From contig JAFKJY010000059.1 of assembly GCA_017305835.1 (NCBI GenBank), positions 1 through 61,454 on the forward strand: a stretch of 61,454 bases of DNA, read 5' to 3'. Both the position numbers and the translations under genes were made by a program. Under the pieces are notes generated by a model. The model was given only the letters and a program-made list of their open reading frames with translations, was not told the DNA's origin and did no database searches. Positions 1-8,381 of the stretch are shown piece after piece. This stretch comes from Hyphomicrobiales bacterium (lineage in GTDB: Bacteria > Pseudomonadota > Alphaproteobacteria > Rhizobiales > Rhizobiaceae). Within the stretch, counting starts at the first letter, position 1, and every line of letters starts with the position of its first letter.

Positions 1-366
1 ATCAGCCGCGAGGCGCTGGCCGCCCTGCCCCACGTCGCCGTCGAGTTCGAGCGCCAGCGCGCGCCGTCGGCCGTCCAGTGGGTGCACGAGCGGCTCGGCC
101 GCGCCTTGCAGCGCGCCATCACGGTTGCCAATTACGGCTCGGTGCCCTTCCTGCTGGTCGGCACGGAGCGCATCAGCCTGATGCATGCGCGCATGGCCGG
201 CATGTTCGCCGCGCTGCTGCCGCTCAGCATCGTCGAGCTGCCCGTCGAGATCCCGCGCATCGTCGAGGTGATCCAGTGGCGCGGCGCCAACGATGCCGAC
301 GAGGGGCTGATGTGGGTTGTTGATATGATCGCCACGCTTGCACCGGGCTTGACCGATCAGGCTTAA
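1..366 (+). CDS. LysR-family regulator, C-terminal part (5' end outside window)
   Basis: The frame is open from base 1 to TAA at 364-366 and gives 121 residues. It reads as the end of a LysR effector-binding domain: a segment like FERQRAPSAVQWVHERLG, then a VGTERISLMHARMA stretch and the QW...GLMWVVDMI tail typical of NodD/NahR-like LysR proteins. The DNA-binding half lies upstream and cannot be seen. The gene runs in the same direction as the following TetR gene, 36 bp away, so it may bound the catabolic island or regulate it. The family call rests on the C-terminal pattern only. Confidence 0.7.
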   Translation: MSREALAALPHVAVEFERQRAPSAVQWVHERLGRALQRAITVANYGSVPFLLVGTERISLMHARMAGMFAALLPLSIVELPVEIPRIVEVIQWRGANDADEGLMWVVDMIATLAPGLTDQA

Positions 367-402
367 GATAGAACGATTCTCCAGGGAACGGGATTGGGAC
401 GG

Positions 403-1113
403 ATGGACGAAAAGCTTGCCACGACGCCGGCGAAGCCGCGGCGCCAGTCCGGCCGGGGCTCCAACGACAGCACCCGCGACAAGATCCTCGACGCCGCCGA
501 GGCCCTGTTCGGCGAGCGCACCTTCGACACGGTGTCGCTGCGCGACATCACCCAGAAGGCCAAGGTGACGCTGGCGCTGGCCAGCTACCATTTCGGCACC
601 AAGGAGAACCTGTTCGCCGAGGTGGTCGGCCGCCGCGCCGACATCCTCGCCCAGATGCGCCACGAGCGGCTGGCCGCGCTCGAGGCGCGCGAGCCGCTGA
701 CGACCGAAGGCATCATCGACGCCTTCATGCACCCGCTGTTCGAGCAGATGCGCAGCGGCTCGCATGGCTGGGAATCCTACCTGATGATCCTCGCGCAGCT
801 CGGCCAGACCAACCGCTGGGTCAAGGTGCTGCACACCCATTTCGACGACACGGCCAATCTCTTCCTGGCGAAGCTGCGCCTCACCTTGCCCGGCATGCCG
901 GACGACCTGCTGATGCGCGGCTTCTCCATGACGATGGTGTCGATGCTGCAGACGCTGGCGCGCAACCGGCGCGTCGATTCGCTGTCGGGCGGCGCCATCT
1001 CCGCCGACGACCTCGACGCCGCCTACACCGCGCTGCTCAAATTCGCCGTGCGCGGACTGGAAGGCCTGTCTGAGCTGCACCGCGACTCGGGCCCGCGACT
1101 GACGGCGCTTTGA
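403..1113 (+). CDS. TetR/AcrR-family transcriptional regulator
   Basis: This is a 236-residue protein. The N-terminal helix-turn-helix begins after a basic linker with DKILDAAEALFGERTFDTVS, followed by LRDITQKAKVT and the SYHFGTKENLFAEV motif that defines the TetR DNA-binding domain. The larger C-terminal part would bind a small ligand. ATG at 403 is used here; an in-frame TTG at 394 has a better-placed AGGGAA upstream and cannot be excluded. A perfect inverted repeat lies 25 bp after its stop, and related sites precede six further operon heads to 24.4 kb. It is therefore the most economical candidate for the repressor of the island; that link is inference from position. Confidence 0.88.
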   Translation: MDEKLATTPAKPRRQSGRGSNDSTRDKILDAAEALFGERTFDTVSLRDITQKAKVTLALASYHFGTKENLFAEVVGRRADILAQMRHERLAALEAREPLTTEGIIDAFMHPLFEQMRSGSHGWESYLMILAQLGQTNRWVKVLHTHFDDTANLFLAKLRLTLPGMPDDLLMRGFSMTMVSMLQTLARNRRVDSLSGGAISADDLDAAYTALLKFAVRGLEGLSELHRDSGPRLTAL

Positions 1114-1137
1114 CAGATTACCCCCGGCGGATTATGG

Positions 1138-1155
1138 ATTGGTCGACCGACCAAT
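1138..1155. promoter_or_regulatory. Palindromic operator, island site 1
   Basis: ATTGGTCG-AC-CGACCAAT is a perfect 8-bp inverted repeat with a 2-bp centre. It sits between the TetR stop and the SDR start codon at 1178, 22 bp before the ATG. It is the best match to a motif (TTRGTYGRNYGACCAA) that recurs at 5007, 11023, 11849, 16260, 18672 and, weakly, 24383. Short symmetric sites like this are typical of TetR-family operators. Binding itself is inferred. Confidence 0.7.
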
Positions 1156-1177
1156 ATTATTCGCAGGCGCCGTCCGT

Positions 1178-1948
1178 ATGGCTTCCGACCTCTTCTCGCT
1201 TTCGGGTAAAACCGCCCTCGTCACCGGCTCGCATCGCGGCATCGGCTATGCCATCGCCCGCGAGATGGGCCGCGCCGGCGCCCGCGTGGCGATCTCCAGC
1301 AACGACGCGGCGGGCTGCGAGGCGGCGCTCGCGACGCTGCGCGCCGACGGCATCGAGGCGATCGCGATCCCTTGCGACGTTGGCGTCGACGCCGATCTCG
1401 ACCGCCTCGTCGCCGGCACGCTCGCAGCATACGGGCGGATCGACATCCTCGTCTGCAATGCCGGCATCAACCCGCATTTCGGCTCGCTGACGGCTGCCGC
1501 CGAGGAGGAATACGAGGCGATCATGCGCATCAACCTGCGCAGCGTCCTGCAGCTCTGCAACCGGGTGATCCCGGCGATGGCCGGGCGCGGGGACGGCGCG
1601 GTGATCCTCACCTCGTCCATCTCCGGCCTGCGCGGCAACGGCAAGATCGGCCTCTACGCGCTGTCGAAGGCGGCGATCGCCCAGCTCGCCCGCAACTACG
1701 CCGTCGAGTTCGGCCCGGCCAACGTCCGCGTCAACGCGATCTCGCCGGGCCTGATCGACACCGAGTTCGCGACCCCGATCATTAGCAATCCCGACATACT
1801 CGGGCCGCGCCTCAAGAAGACGCCGCTGCGCCGCGTCGGCACCGCGACCGAGATCGCAGGCGCCGCCGTCTATCTCGCCTCGCCCGCCGGCGCCTTCGTC
1901 ACCGGCCACAACCTCGTTGTCGACGGCGGCACGACGATCGGGGATTGA
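1178..1948 (+). CDS. SDR-family NAD(P)-dependent oxidoreductase
   Basis: A 256-residue classical short-chain dehydrogenase. Visible features are the nucleotide-binding TGSHRGIG (residues 16-23), the NAG motif (94-96), the serine cluster around 146-149 and the catalytic Y160-x3-K164. The C-terminal end VDGG is typical of the glucose/3-oxoacyl reductase branch. A longer frame starts at 1139, but that would place the operator inside the gene, so the ATG at 1178 after the operator is preferred. It probably oxidises or reduces an alcohol/ketone intermediate of the island pathway. The substrate is not predictable. Confidence 0.88.
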   Translation: MASDLFSLSGKTALVTGSHRGIGYAIAREMGRAGARVAISSNDAAGCEAALATLRADGIEAIAIPCDVGVDADLDRLVAGTLAAYGRIDILVCNAGINPHFGSLTAAAEEEYEAIMRINLRSVLQLCNRVIPAMAGRGDGAVILTSSISGLRGNGKIGLYALSKAAIAQLARNYAVEFGPANVRVNAISPGLIDTEFATPIISNPDILGPRLKKTPLRRVGTATEIAGAAVYLASPAGAFVTGHNLVVDGGTTIGD

Positions 1949-1954
1949 GGCCGG

Positions 1955-2260
1955 TCAGAAGTCTTTCGAGGGCATCACGACGGAATAGTGCCGCACCTTC
2001 GGCGCCTCGGCGAAATGCGGGCCGACGAGCGCCCGCCACTGCTGGAACAGATCCGAGCCGCGGAAGTCGACCGTGTGGTTCTCCAGCGTCTCCCAGCGGA
2101 TGACGACGTCGTAGGTGCCCGGCTCCTCGACGCAGCGGGTGAGCTGCATCCCCTTGCAGCCCTTGGCGTTGCGCACCACGTCGACCGCCTTGGCCACGGC
2201 CTCCTCGAACGCCTTCTCCGAGCCCGGCTTCACCGGAATGCTGGCCACTTCGATGATCAT
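1955..2260 (-). CDS. Antibiotic biosynthesis monooxygenase (ABM)-family protein
   Basis: A 101-residue single-domain protein with the dimeric alpha/beta-barrel ABM pattern: an N-terminal IEVASIPVKPGSEKAFEEAV strand-helix, a central YDVVIRWETLENH, and WRALVGPHF near the end. Members are cofactor-free quinol monooxygenases or simple stress/heme-type barrels. The start is fixed by AGGAA immediately before the ATG at 2260. It is the last gene of the minus-strand operon 4915-1955, 26 bp after an SDR. A quinol- or catechol-handling role would fit the cluster. Confidence 0.78.
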   Translation of the reverse strand: MIIEVASIPVKPGSEKAFEEAVAKAVDVVRNAKGCKGMQLTRCVEEPGTYDVVIRWETLENHTVDFRGSDLFQQWRALVGPHFAEAPKVRHYSVVMPSKDF

Positions 2261-2286
2261 TTCCTGCGTCTCCCTGATTGGACCGC

Positions 2287-3078
2287 TCACCAGGCGAGCG
2301 CCCCGCCGTCTACCCTGAAGTCGGCCCCCGTCACGAAGGTCGATTCGTCGGACGCAAGATAGACTGCGGCCCAGGCGATGTCCTCCGGCTTTCCCAGCCG
2401 GTCGAGCATCAGCTTCTCCTTCACCGCGGCGACGAATTCCGGCCGCTCCAGCACGGGCTTCGTCGCCCCCGTCACGATCAGGCCAGGCGAGATCGAGTTG
2501 GCGCGGATGCCATGCGGCGCGCCCTCCATCGCGAGCTGCCGGGTCATGGCGAGCACGCCGCCCTTGCCCGCCGTGTGCGCCAGCGCGGCCGAATTCTTCA
2601 GCGCCACATAGGCGTTGGCCGAGGCGAAGTTGATGATCGAGGCCCCGCCCCTGCCCTTCATGTGCGCCCACGCCGCCTTGCACATCAGGAAGACGGTGTC
2701 GAGCTCGCCGGTCAGCGTCCGCCGCCAGTGCCGCTCGTAGTCCATCTCCTCGATCCACAGGAAATCGGCCACCGCCGCCGCGTTGAGCAGCACGTCGATG
2801 CCGCCATGCGCGGCCGCCACGCCGTCCATCAGTGCCGCGACATGCTCAGGATTCGTCAGGTCCGCCCTGGCCGTCTCCAGCGACAGGCCCTCCCGCGCCG
2901 CGCGCTGCCGCGTCGCCTCCAGCGCCGTCGGGTCGATATCGACGGCCGTCACGGCCGCGCCGTGGCGTGCGAACATCAGCGCGCAGCCCTGCCCGATGCC
3001 GGAGCCGGCGCCGCTCACCACCGCCACCTTGCCGGCCAGCCGTTCCGACAGCTTGCCCTCTGCCTTCGCCTCCGCCAT
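2287..3078 (-). CDS. SDR-family protein with His in place of the catalytic Tyr
   Basis: A 263-residue SDR fold. SGAGSGIG at 22-29 binds NAD(P), NAA at 99-101 replaces NAG, S153 is in the usual serine position, and the C-terminus ends VDGGALAW. The active-site Tyr-x3-Lys is instead His168-x3-Lys172 (codon CAC, one base from TAC). The rest of the helix is normal (KGGVLAMTRQLA), so a misread frame is unlikely. It may be a divergent active subfamily or a non-reductive protein. It is third in the four-gene operon 4915-1955, 9 bp after the preceding SDR. Confidence 0.85.
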   Translation of the reverse strand: MAEAKAEGKLSERLAGKVAVVSGAGSGIGQGCALMFARHGAAVTAVDIDPTALEATRQRAAREGLSLETARADLTNPEHVAALMDGVAAAHGGIDVLLNAAAVADFLWIEEMDYERHWRRTLTGELDTVFLMCKAAWAHMKGRGGASIINFASANAYVALKNSAALAHTAGKGGVLAMTRQLAMEGAPHGIRANSISPGLIVTGATKPVLERPEFVAAVKEKLMLDRLGKPEDIAWAAVYLASDESTFVTGADFRVDGGALAW

Positions 3079-3087
3079 GCCGGCCTC

Positions 3088-3900
3088 CTACTCGCCCGAG
3101 AACAGCTCGCGCAGCCGCGCATAGCCGGGGATGTGGACCGAGGTGCCGCCGTCGGCCGCGATCGCCTGCCCGGTGATGTAGCGCGCCTCGTCGCTGGCGA
3201 GGAACGCCACCGTGTGGGCGATGTCCATCGGGTCGCCGAGATAGGGCGTCAGCGTCTCCTCGCGCACGATCTCGAGCAGCCGCGGCGGCAAATGCTCCAG
3301 CGCCGAGCGCGAGCCGGTGAGACCCGGCAGCACCGCGTTGCAGCGTATGCCGAGATGGCCGTGCGAGGTGGCGATCGACCGCGTCATCTGGATGATCGCC
3401 GCCTTCGAGGCGCTGTAGGCGGCCTGGATGACGTTGCCCTGCAAAGCGAGGTTCGACGCCGTGTTGATGATGACGCCCGAGCGCTGCCCCTCCATGATCG
3501 CCAGCGCCTCGCGGCAGCACAGCATGGCGCCGCGCACGTTGACCCGGAACACCGCGTCCCAGACGTCCGTCTCCATCCGGCCGATGTCGAGGTCGCGCTG
3601 CGCCATCTCCGGCGTCAGCAGCGCCGCGTTGTTGTCGATGATGTCGAGCCGGCCGTACGCCTTCAGCGTCGCCGCGAACATCGCCTTGACCGAGGCCTCC
3701 TCGCCGAGGTCGAGCGCCACGGCGACCGCCCTGCCGCCCGCTGCCTTCAGTTCCCCCGCCAACGCCTCCGCGCGCTCCGCCGCGATGTCCGCCACCACCA
3801 CCGCCGCGCCGCGCTCTGCCAGCACCCGGCACGTAGCCGACCCGATGCCCCCGCTCCCGCCGGTAACGATGGCGACCTTGCCTTCGAGTGAATGCACCAT
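3088..3900 (-). CDS. SDR-family NAD(P)-dependent oxidoreductase
   Basis: A 270-residue classical SDR: TGGSGGIG at 13-20, acidic D39 after the second strand (suggesting NAD preference), NNAA at 90-93 in the NNAG position, S149 and Y162-x3-K166. It has a strong GGGAGG ribosome site before the ATG at 3900. It lies 13 bp after the amidohydrolase and 9 bp before a second SDR, so it is cotranscribed under the operator at 5007. Two adjacent SDRs and a decarboxylase-type amidohydrolase suggest sequential oxidation and decarboxylation, but the substrate is unknown. Confidence 0.88.
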   Translation of the reverse strand: MVHSLEGKVAIVTGGSGGIGSATCRVLAERGAAVVVADIAAERAEALAGELKAAGGRAVAVALDLGEEASVKAMFAATLKAYGRLDIIDNNAALLTPEMAQRDLDIGRMETDVWDAVFRVNVRGAMLCCREALAIMEGQRSGVIINTASNLALQGNVIQAAYSASKAAIIQMTRSIATSHGHLGIRCNAVLPGLTGSRSALEHLPPRLLEIVREETLTPYLGDPMDIAHTVAFLASDEARYITGQAIAADGGTSVHIPGYARLRELFSGE

Positions 3901-3913
3901 GCCTGCCTCCCGC

Positions 3914-4915
3914 CTACAGCTTGAACACGCGCCGCGCGGTCAGTTCGCTGATCTGGCGGCGCTCGTCCTGCGACATCGGGATCGCGTTGTATTCGTCGAC
4001 CACCTGCCTCTGGTTCTCCATCGGGTGGTCGGCCGCGAACATGATGCGCTCGGCGCCGAGGATGTCGATCGCCGCCCGCACCGGCGCGGCGAAGTTCATG
4101 CCGCTGGTCGCCACGGTGAAGTTGCTACGGAAATACTCGCTCGGCTTCCTCGGCAGCGGCGTCCTGCCGGTGACGCCGATCTCGAACGGGTAGCGGTTGT
4201 CGATACGGTCGAGCAGGAACGGCAGCGTCTCGCCGAGATGGCCGAGCACCATCTGCAGCTTCGGGAAGCGCTCGAACACGCCGGCCGCGATCATGCGCAA
4301 CGCATGCGTGCCGGTCTCGACCGCATAGGCCCAGCCGACGGTGAAGCCGGACATGCCCATCAGCCCGTCCCACAGGCCGGCCGCCGGCTCGCGCGGATGC
4401 AGGTAGACCGGCACGTCGAGCGCCTCGGCAGCCTCCAGCAGCGGCCAGAATTTTGGCGCGTCGAGATATTCGTCGTTGGTGTGCGAGTTGACGATGAGAC
4501 CCTTCAGCCCGAGCTTCGCCACCGCCCGCTCCAGCTCCTTCGCGCCTTCCTCCGGCGCCTGCGGCGGCGCCACCGCCAGACCGGCGAAGCGGGTGGGATG
4601 GGCCTTCACGGCCTCCGCCAGCCGGTCGTTGGCGATGCGCGACAGCGCCAGCGCGTCCTGCGGGGCGGATTTCTGCACGCCCGGCGCCGACAGCGACAGG
4701 ATCTGCACGTCGACGCCGTCGGCGTCCATCTCGGCGATGCGGCCGGCCCCGATGTCGAGCAGCTTGGGGATGAACGGCCCGGCGATCGGCCCCGACTTCA
4801 TGCTCGGCACGCCGCCGGCCAGCCGCTTCAGTTCCTCGATCGCCTCGGGGATGAGGAACCCCTCCTCGACCGAAATCAGCCTGATCCCGTCCGCGCCCTT
4901 CGCCGGCTCGCCCAT
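3914..4915 (-). CDS. Amidohydrolase-2 family protein, ACMSD/resorcylate decarboxylase type
   Basis: A 333-residue TIM-barrel metal enzyme. Candidate ligands are E18 in the N-terminal EEGF, H173 (YLHP), H226 (GHLGE) and D296 (ADHP). This is the order seen in non-hydrolytic decarboxylases such as gamma-resorcylate and 5-carboxyvanillate decarboxylase, where the usual N-terminal HxH is replaced by Ex(A/H). The ATG at 4915 has GAGGGAGG just upstream. It is the first gene of the operon to 1955 and lies about 92 bp downstream of an island operator. It most likely removes CO2 from, or hydrolyses, an aromatic or ring-opened acid. Confidence 0.82.
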   Translation of the reverse strand: MGEPAKGADGIRLISVEEGFLIPEAIEELKRLAGGVPSMKSGPIAGPFIPKLLDIGAGRIAEMDADGVDVQILSLSAPGVQKSAPQDALALSRIANDRLAEAVKAHPTRFAGLAVAPPQAPEEGAKELERAVAKLGLKGLIVNSHTNDEYLDAPKFWPLLEAAEALDVPVYLHPREPAAGLWDGLMGMSGFTVGWAYAVETGTHALRMIAAGVFERFPKLQMVLGHLGETLPFLLDRIDNRYPFEIGVTGRTPLPRKPSEYFRSNFTVATSGMNFAAPVRAAIDILGAERIMFAADHPMENQRQVVDEYNAIPMSQDERRQISELTARRVFKL

Positions 4916-5006
4916 ATGTGCCTCCCTCTCGCCATGCCGCCGCTTCCGCGTCCGGCCATTTCGTGGCCGGCACGCTAGACCGGGCGCGCCGCCCGATCAA
5001 CAGAAT

Positions 5007-5022
5007 TTAGTTGGTTGACCAA
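5007..5022. promoter_or_regulatory. Operator, island site 2
   Basis: TTAGTTGGTTGACCAA matches the island consensus at every position and contains the perfect 12-bp palindrome TTGGTTGACCAA. It lies between the 3' end of the HxlR gene and the start of the amidohydrolase, about 92 bp before that ATG. It would therefore control the operon 4915-1955. Confidence 0.65.
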
Positions 5023-5039
5023 ACAAGAATGCAGGAGGA

Positions 5040-5519
5040 CTATTCGTCCGCGGCAAAACCCCTGCGCGCGGCGGCGATCTCGTCATTGTGCGCCTCGATC
5101 CAGCGCAGCAGCCGGTCGACGATCTCGACGAGCTCGGCGCCCAGCGGCGTCAGCGAATAGGAGACCTGCGGCGGCACGGTCGGCACGACCTCGCGCGCGA
5201 CCAGCCCGTCGCGCTCCAGCGCGCGCAGCTTGAGGGTAAGCATGCGCTGCGAGATGCCGCCCTCGGCCGACAGCGTGGCGACCAGCCGCCGCAGCGTGGC
5301 GTGGCGGAACGTGCCGGCCCGCAGCACCAGCAGGATCAGCGTCGACCAGCGGTCGCCGACGCGCGCCATGATCTCGCGCACGGGGTCGTCGCGGTCGTGG
5401 TCGTAGCGGTCCATGCGCTCGACCAGCGCGGCCAGATGGGCGACCGCCTCCGCATTGTCCGGGAGGGCCGCCTCCAGCCTGGCGATCGTCCGCCTCGTCT
5501 CTTCGCCGCTTGCCCGCAT
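5040..5519 (-). CDS. HxlR-family transcriptional regulator
   Basis: A 159-residue winged-helix protein. The HxlR core is visible from REIMARVGDRWSTLILLVL through RHATLRRLV, GGISQRMLTLKLRALERDGLV and YSLTPLGAELVEI. It has an N-terminal extension of about 45 residues and no obvious Cys sensor in the core. It lies 51 bp downstream of the VOC gene and is probably the last gene of the operon 10964-5040. That would place a second, redox- or ligand-responsive regulator under the same operator as the enzymes. Its targets are unknown. Confidence 0.88.
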   Translation of the reverse strand: MRASGEETRRTIARLEAALPDNAEAVAHLAALVERMDRYDHDRDDPVREIMARVGDRWSTLILLVLRAGTFRHATLRRLVATLSAEGGISQRMLTLKLRALERDGLVAREVVPTVPPQVSYSLTPLGAELVEIVDRLLRWIEAHNDEIAAARRGFAADE

Positions 5520-5570
5520 GTCGCCTCCCCGCCTGTTCTGGCAAAGGCGCGAAGCGGTGGCAATGTCGTC

Positions 5571-6050
5571 CTAGTCCTTGAAGTCGGACCGCCGGATGAT
5601 CTCGACCAGCGTGTCGGAGGCGTCGAGGAAGAACAGCGCCATCGCCGGCTGCTTGCTGCCGTCGAGGCGCGGATCGTCCTCCGCCTGCATCGGCGTGCCG
5701 TGGCCGCGCATGATGCCGACGATGCGCACGCCGCGCGCGTGCAGCTTCTCGGCCGCCGCCTGCACGTCCTCGACGCTGAAGGCGATGTGCTTGGTGCCGT
5801 GGGTGAGCAGGTCGGTGTTCGGCTTCAGCCGGTCGGCATGCGCCGGCGCCGCGCCGTCCTTCTGGAACAGCTCGATGCGGAAGCCGTCGCGCTTGAGGAA
5901 GGCGATGGTCGTCCTGATGGGCTTCAGCTCGGCCCGGAAATCCAGCTCGAAGCCGAACACCTCCGACCAGAACGAGATCGCCTCGTCCATGTCGCGCACG
6001 CTGATGCCGACATGGTGGACCTTGAGGTCGGGGAACAGGCCGGCGGCCAT
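5571..6050 (-). CDS. VOC/glyoxalase-fold protein
   Basis: 159 residues with one vicinal-oxygen-chelate pair: LKVHHVGISVRDMDEAISFWSEVFGF for the first half and TKHIAFSVEDVQAAAEKL for the second, ending ALFFLDASDTLVEII with the usual C-terminal Glu ligand. Probable metal residues are the His of HHVGI, the His of KHIAF and the final Glu. It follows the FAH gene by 3 bp, so the two are tightly coupled. It may be a lactoylglutathione-lyase-like isomerase or a small dioxygenase; a glyoxalase/isomerase before FAH hydrolysis would be chemically sensible. Confidence 0.83.
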   Translation of the reverse strand: MAAGLFPDLKVHHVGISVRDMDEAISFWSEVFGFELDFRAELKPIRTTIAFLKRDGFRIELFQKDGAAPAHADRLKPNTDLLTHGTKHIAFSVEDVQAAAEKLHARGVRIVGIMRGHGTPMQAEDDPRLDGSKQPAMALFFLDASDTLVEIIRRSDFKD

Positions 6051-6053
6051 GGC

Positions 6054-7049
6054 TCAGGCCTCCTTGCGGTACTGCACGACGGTCTGGTCGATGGCGCCGA
6101 AGATCGTCTTTCCGGCCGCGTCGAACATCTCCATGCGGATCGTGTCGCCGAACTTCATGAACGGCGTCTTGGCCCCGCCCTCCTCGATGTTCTCGATCGA
6201 GCGCCGCTCGGCGATGCAGGCCGAGCCCACCTCGCGGTAGCTGGCGTTGGAGACCGTGCCGGAGCCGAACAGCGTGCCGGCCGCGAGCTTGCGCGTGTGC
6301 GCCGCGTGCTCGATCAACTCGGGGAAGGAAAAACTCATCTCGCCGCCGTTCGGCCGCCCGAACAGCCTGCCGTTCCAGGTGACGTTGAGCGGCAGGTGCA
6401 CCTTGCCGTCCTTCCACGCCCCGCCCAGTTCGTCCGGCGTCACCGCCACCGGCGAAAAGGCCGTCGACGGCTTGGCGTGCATCCAGCCGAAGCCGACCGT
6501 GATCTCGCGCTTGACGAAGGCGCGGCAGGAGACATCGTTGATGAGCAGGATGAGCTGGATGTATCTGTGCGCGTCCGCCGCCTTCGTGCCCATCGGCACC
6601 TCCGACAGCACTACGCCGACCTCGCCCTCGAAATCGATCTGGTCTTCCTCGCGCGGCAGGCTGATCTCGCCCTGCGGCCGGTAGAAGTCGTCGGACATGC
6701 CCTGGTACATGAGCGGATAGGGCGAATCCATTTCGAGCTTCGGGTCGCGCCCGGTGGCGAGCGCCATCAGCCGCAGATGGTTCTTGAAGCAGGAGCCGTC
6801 GATCCACTGGAACGAGCGCGGCAGCGGCGACAGCGCCTTCGACTGGTCGAAGGCGAAGACGTCCTTCGCCCGGCCGGCCGCAAGCTCGCCGGCGAGTGCG
6901 GTGAGCTTCGGCTCGACCGCTGCCCAGTTTTCCATCGCGGTCAGCAGGTTCGGCGCGATCGCCTTCGCCGAGACGGCGCTGCTCAGGTCCTGCGAGACGA
7001 CGACCAGCTCGCCGTCGCGCGTGCCGTTGGGGATGGTGCCGAGTTTCAT
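6054..7049 (-). CDS. Fumarylacetoacetate hydrolase-family protein (paralogue 1)
   Basis: 331 residues with an N-terminal FAH_N-like segment, then the catalytic fold with metal ligands E141 and E143 (DFEGEVGVV) and D172 (INDVS). The length and the SGTVSNASYREVGSACIAER segment match the short two-domain bacterial fumarylacetoacetase-like group. It shares the same plan, and many identical blocks, with the product of 21257-22231. It would cleave or hydrate an acylpyruvate-type ring-fission product. The start has AGAGGGGG upstream; the gap to the HisD-like gene is 12 bp. Confidence 0.87.
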   Translation of the reverse strand: MKLGTIPNGTRDGELVVVSQDLSSAVSAKAIAPNLLTAMENWAAVEPKLTALAGELAAGRAKDVFAFDQSKALSPLPRSFQWIDGSCFKNHLRLMALATGRDPKLEMDSPYPLMYQGMSDDFYRPQGEISLPREEDQIDFEGEVGVVLSEVPMGTKAADAHRYIQLILLINDVSCRAFVKREITVGFGWMHAKPSTAFSPVAVTPDELGGAWKDGKVHLPLNVTWNGRLFGRPNGGEMSFSFPELIEHAAHTRKLAAGTLFGSGTVSNASYREVGSACIAERRSIENIEEGGAKTPFMKFGDTIRMEMFDAAGKTIFGAIDQTVVQYRKEA

Positions 7050-7061
7050 GTTTGTCCCCCT

Positions 7062-8351
7062 CTACGCCGCGTTCCGGCCGCCGTAGCGGCGCACGCGGAT
7101 GTCGGCCTGTTCCTTGTGGCCGGAAAAATTCTCGATGGCGCACAGCCGCGAGCAGTACTCGCCGACCGTCGCGGAGGCCGCGTCGGTGGTGACCTCCTGA
7201 TAGGTGCAGGTCTTGAGGAATTTCCCGACCCACAGCCCGCCCGTGTAGCGCGCCGCCTTCTTCGTCGGCAGCGTGTGGTTGGTGCCGATCACCTTGTCGC
7301 CATAGGCGACGTTGGTGCGCGGCCCGAGGAACAGCGCGCCGTAGTTCCTCATGTTCTCGAGGAACCAGCGCGGGTTCCGCGTCATCACCTGCACATGCTC
7401 GGAGGCGATGCGGTCGGCCTCGGCCAGCATCTCCTCGTCGGTGTCGCACAGGATCACCTGCCCGTGGTCGCGCCACGACACCGACGCGATGTCGGCCGTC
7501 GGCAGCACCTTGAGCTGGCGCTGGATCTCGCCCTCGATCTGCTCCGCGATGCGCTTCGAGGTGGTGAGCAGCACCGCCGGCGAGGTCGGCCCGTGCTCGG
7601 CCTGCCCGAGCAGGTCGGTCGCGCAGATCTCGGCGTCCACGCTGTCGTCGGCGATCACCAGCGTCTCGGTCGGTCCGGCGAACAGGTCGATGCCGACCCT
7701 GCCGAAGAGCTGCCGCTTGGCCTCCGCCACGAAGGCGTTGCCGGGGCCGACCAGCATGTCGACGGGCTGGATCGTCTCGGTGCCGAGCGCCATCGCCGCG
7801 ACCGCCTGGATGCCGCCCAGCACCAGGATCTCGTCGGCGCCGGCCATCGCCATCGCTGCGATCGTGGCCGCCGGCGGCGCGCCGTTGAGCGGCGGCGTGC
7901 AGGCGATGACGCGCTTGACGCCCGCCACCTTCGCCGTCAGCACGCTCATATGCGCCGAGGCCACCATCGGGTAGCGTCCGCCGGGGATGTAGCAGCCGAC
8001 GCTTTCCACCGGGATGTGCCTGTGGCCGAGCCGAACGCCCGGCAGCGTCTCGACCTCGACGTCCTTCATGGAGTCGCGCTGGACCTGTGCGAAGTTGCGG
8101 ATCTGCGCCTGCGCGAATTTGATGTCGTCGATCACCTGCTGCGGCAGCGAGGCGATGAGGCCGTCGATCTCCGCCTTCGTCAGCCGGAAGCTCGCCGGCG
8201 CCCATTTGTCGAACTTCTGCGACAGCTCGCGCACGGCCGCGTCGCCGCGCGCGGCCACGTCCGCCAGCAGCGCCTCCACCGTCTCGCGGACCTTGCGGTC
8301 GGCCTCGGCCGTCGCTTCGGCGTCGGCGCCCTTCTTCAGATAGCGTATCAT
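7062..8351 (-). CDS. HisD-family NAD-dependent dehydrogenase (catabolic, not histidine biosynthesis)
   Basis: A 429-residue histidinol-dehydrogenase fold. Recognisable blocks are VPGG-like [52 protein letters not shown] (Gln and His metal ligands), SEHVQVM (Glu-His catalytic pair) and TNHTLPT. The C-terminal His lies in NFSGHKE rather than the usual EGL..H. There are no his genes nearby, and it is embedded between an SDR and FAH. It is therefore read as a catabolic alcohol-to-acid dehydrogenase of the HpsN-like branch, performing two successive NAD oxidations. The substrate is unknown. Confidence 0.85.
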   Translation of the reverse strand: MIRYLKKGADAEATAEADRKVRETVEALLADVAARGDAAVRELSQKFDKWAPASFRLTKAEIDGLIASLPQQVIDDIKFAQAQIRNFAQVQRDSMKDVEVETLPGVRLGHRHIPVESVGCYIPGGRYPMVASAHMSVLTAKVAGVKRVIACTPPLNGAPPAATIAAMAMAGADEILVLGGIQAVAAMALGTETIQPVDMLVGPGNAFVAEAKRQLFGRVGIDLFAGPTETLVIADDSVDAEICATDLLGQAEHGPTSPAVLLTTSKRIAEQIEGEIQRQLKVLPTADIASVSWRDHGQVILCDTDEEMLAEADRIASEHVQVMTRNPRWFLENMRNYGALFLGPRTNVAYGDKVIGTNHTLPTKKAARYTGGLWVGKFLKTCTYQEVTTDAASATVGEYCSRLCAIENFSGHKEQADIRVRRYGGRNAA

Positions 8352-8381
8352 CGTCCTCTTCCCGCGAACTGGCCGGCGGCC

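Noticed and set aside
7062..8351. Histidine biosynthesis gene hisD
   Set aside because: No other his genes are near, the C-terminal motif is divergent, and the gene is embedded in a catabolic operon.
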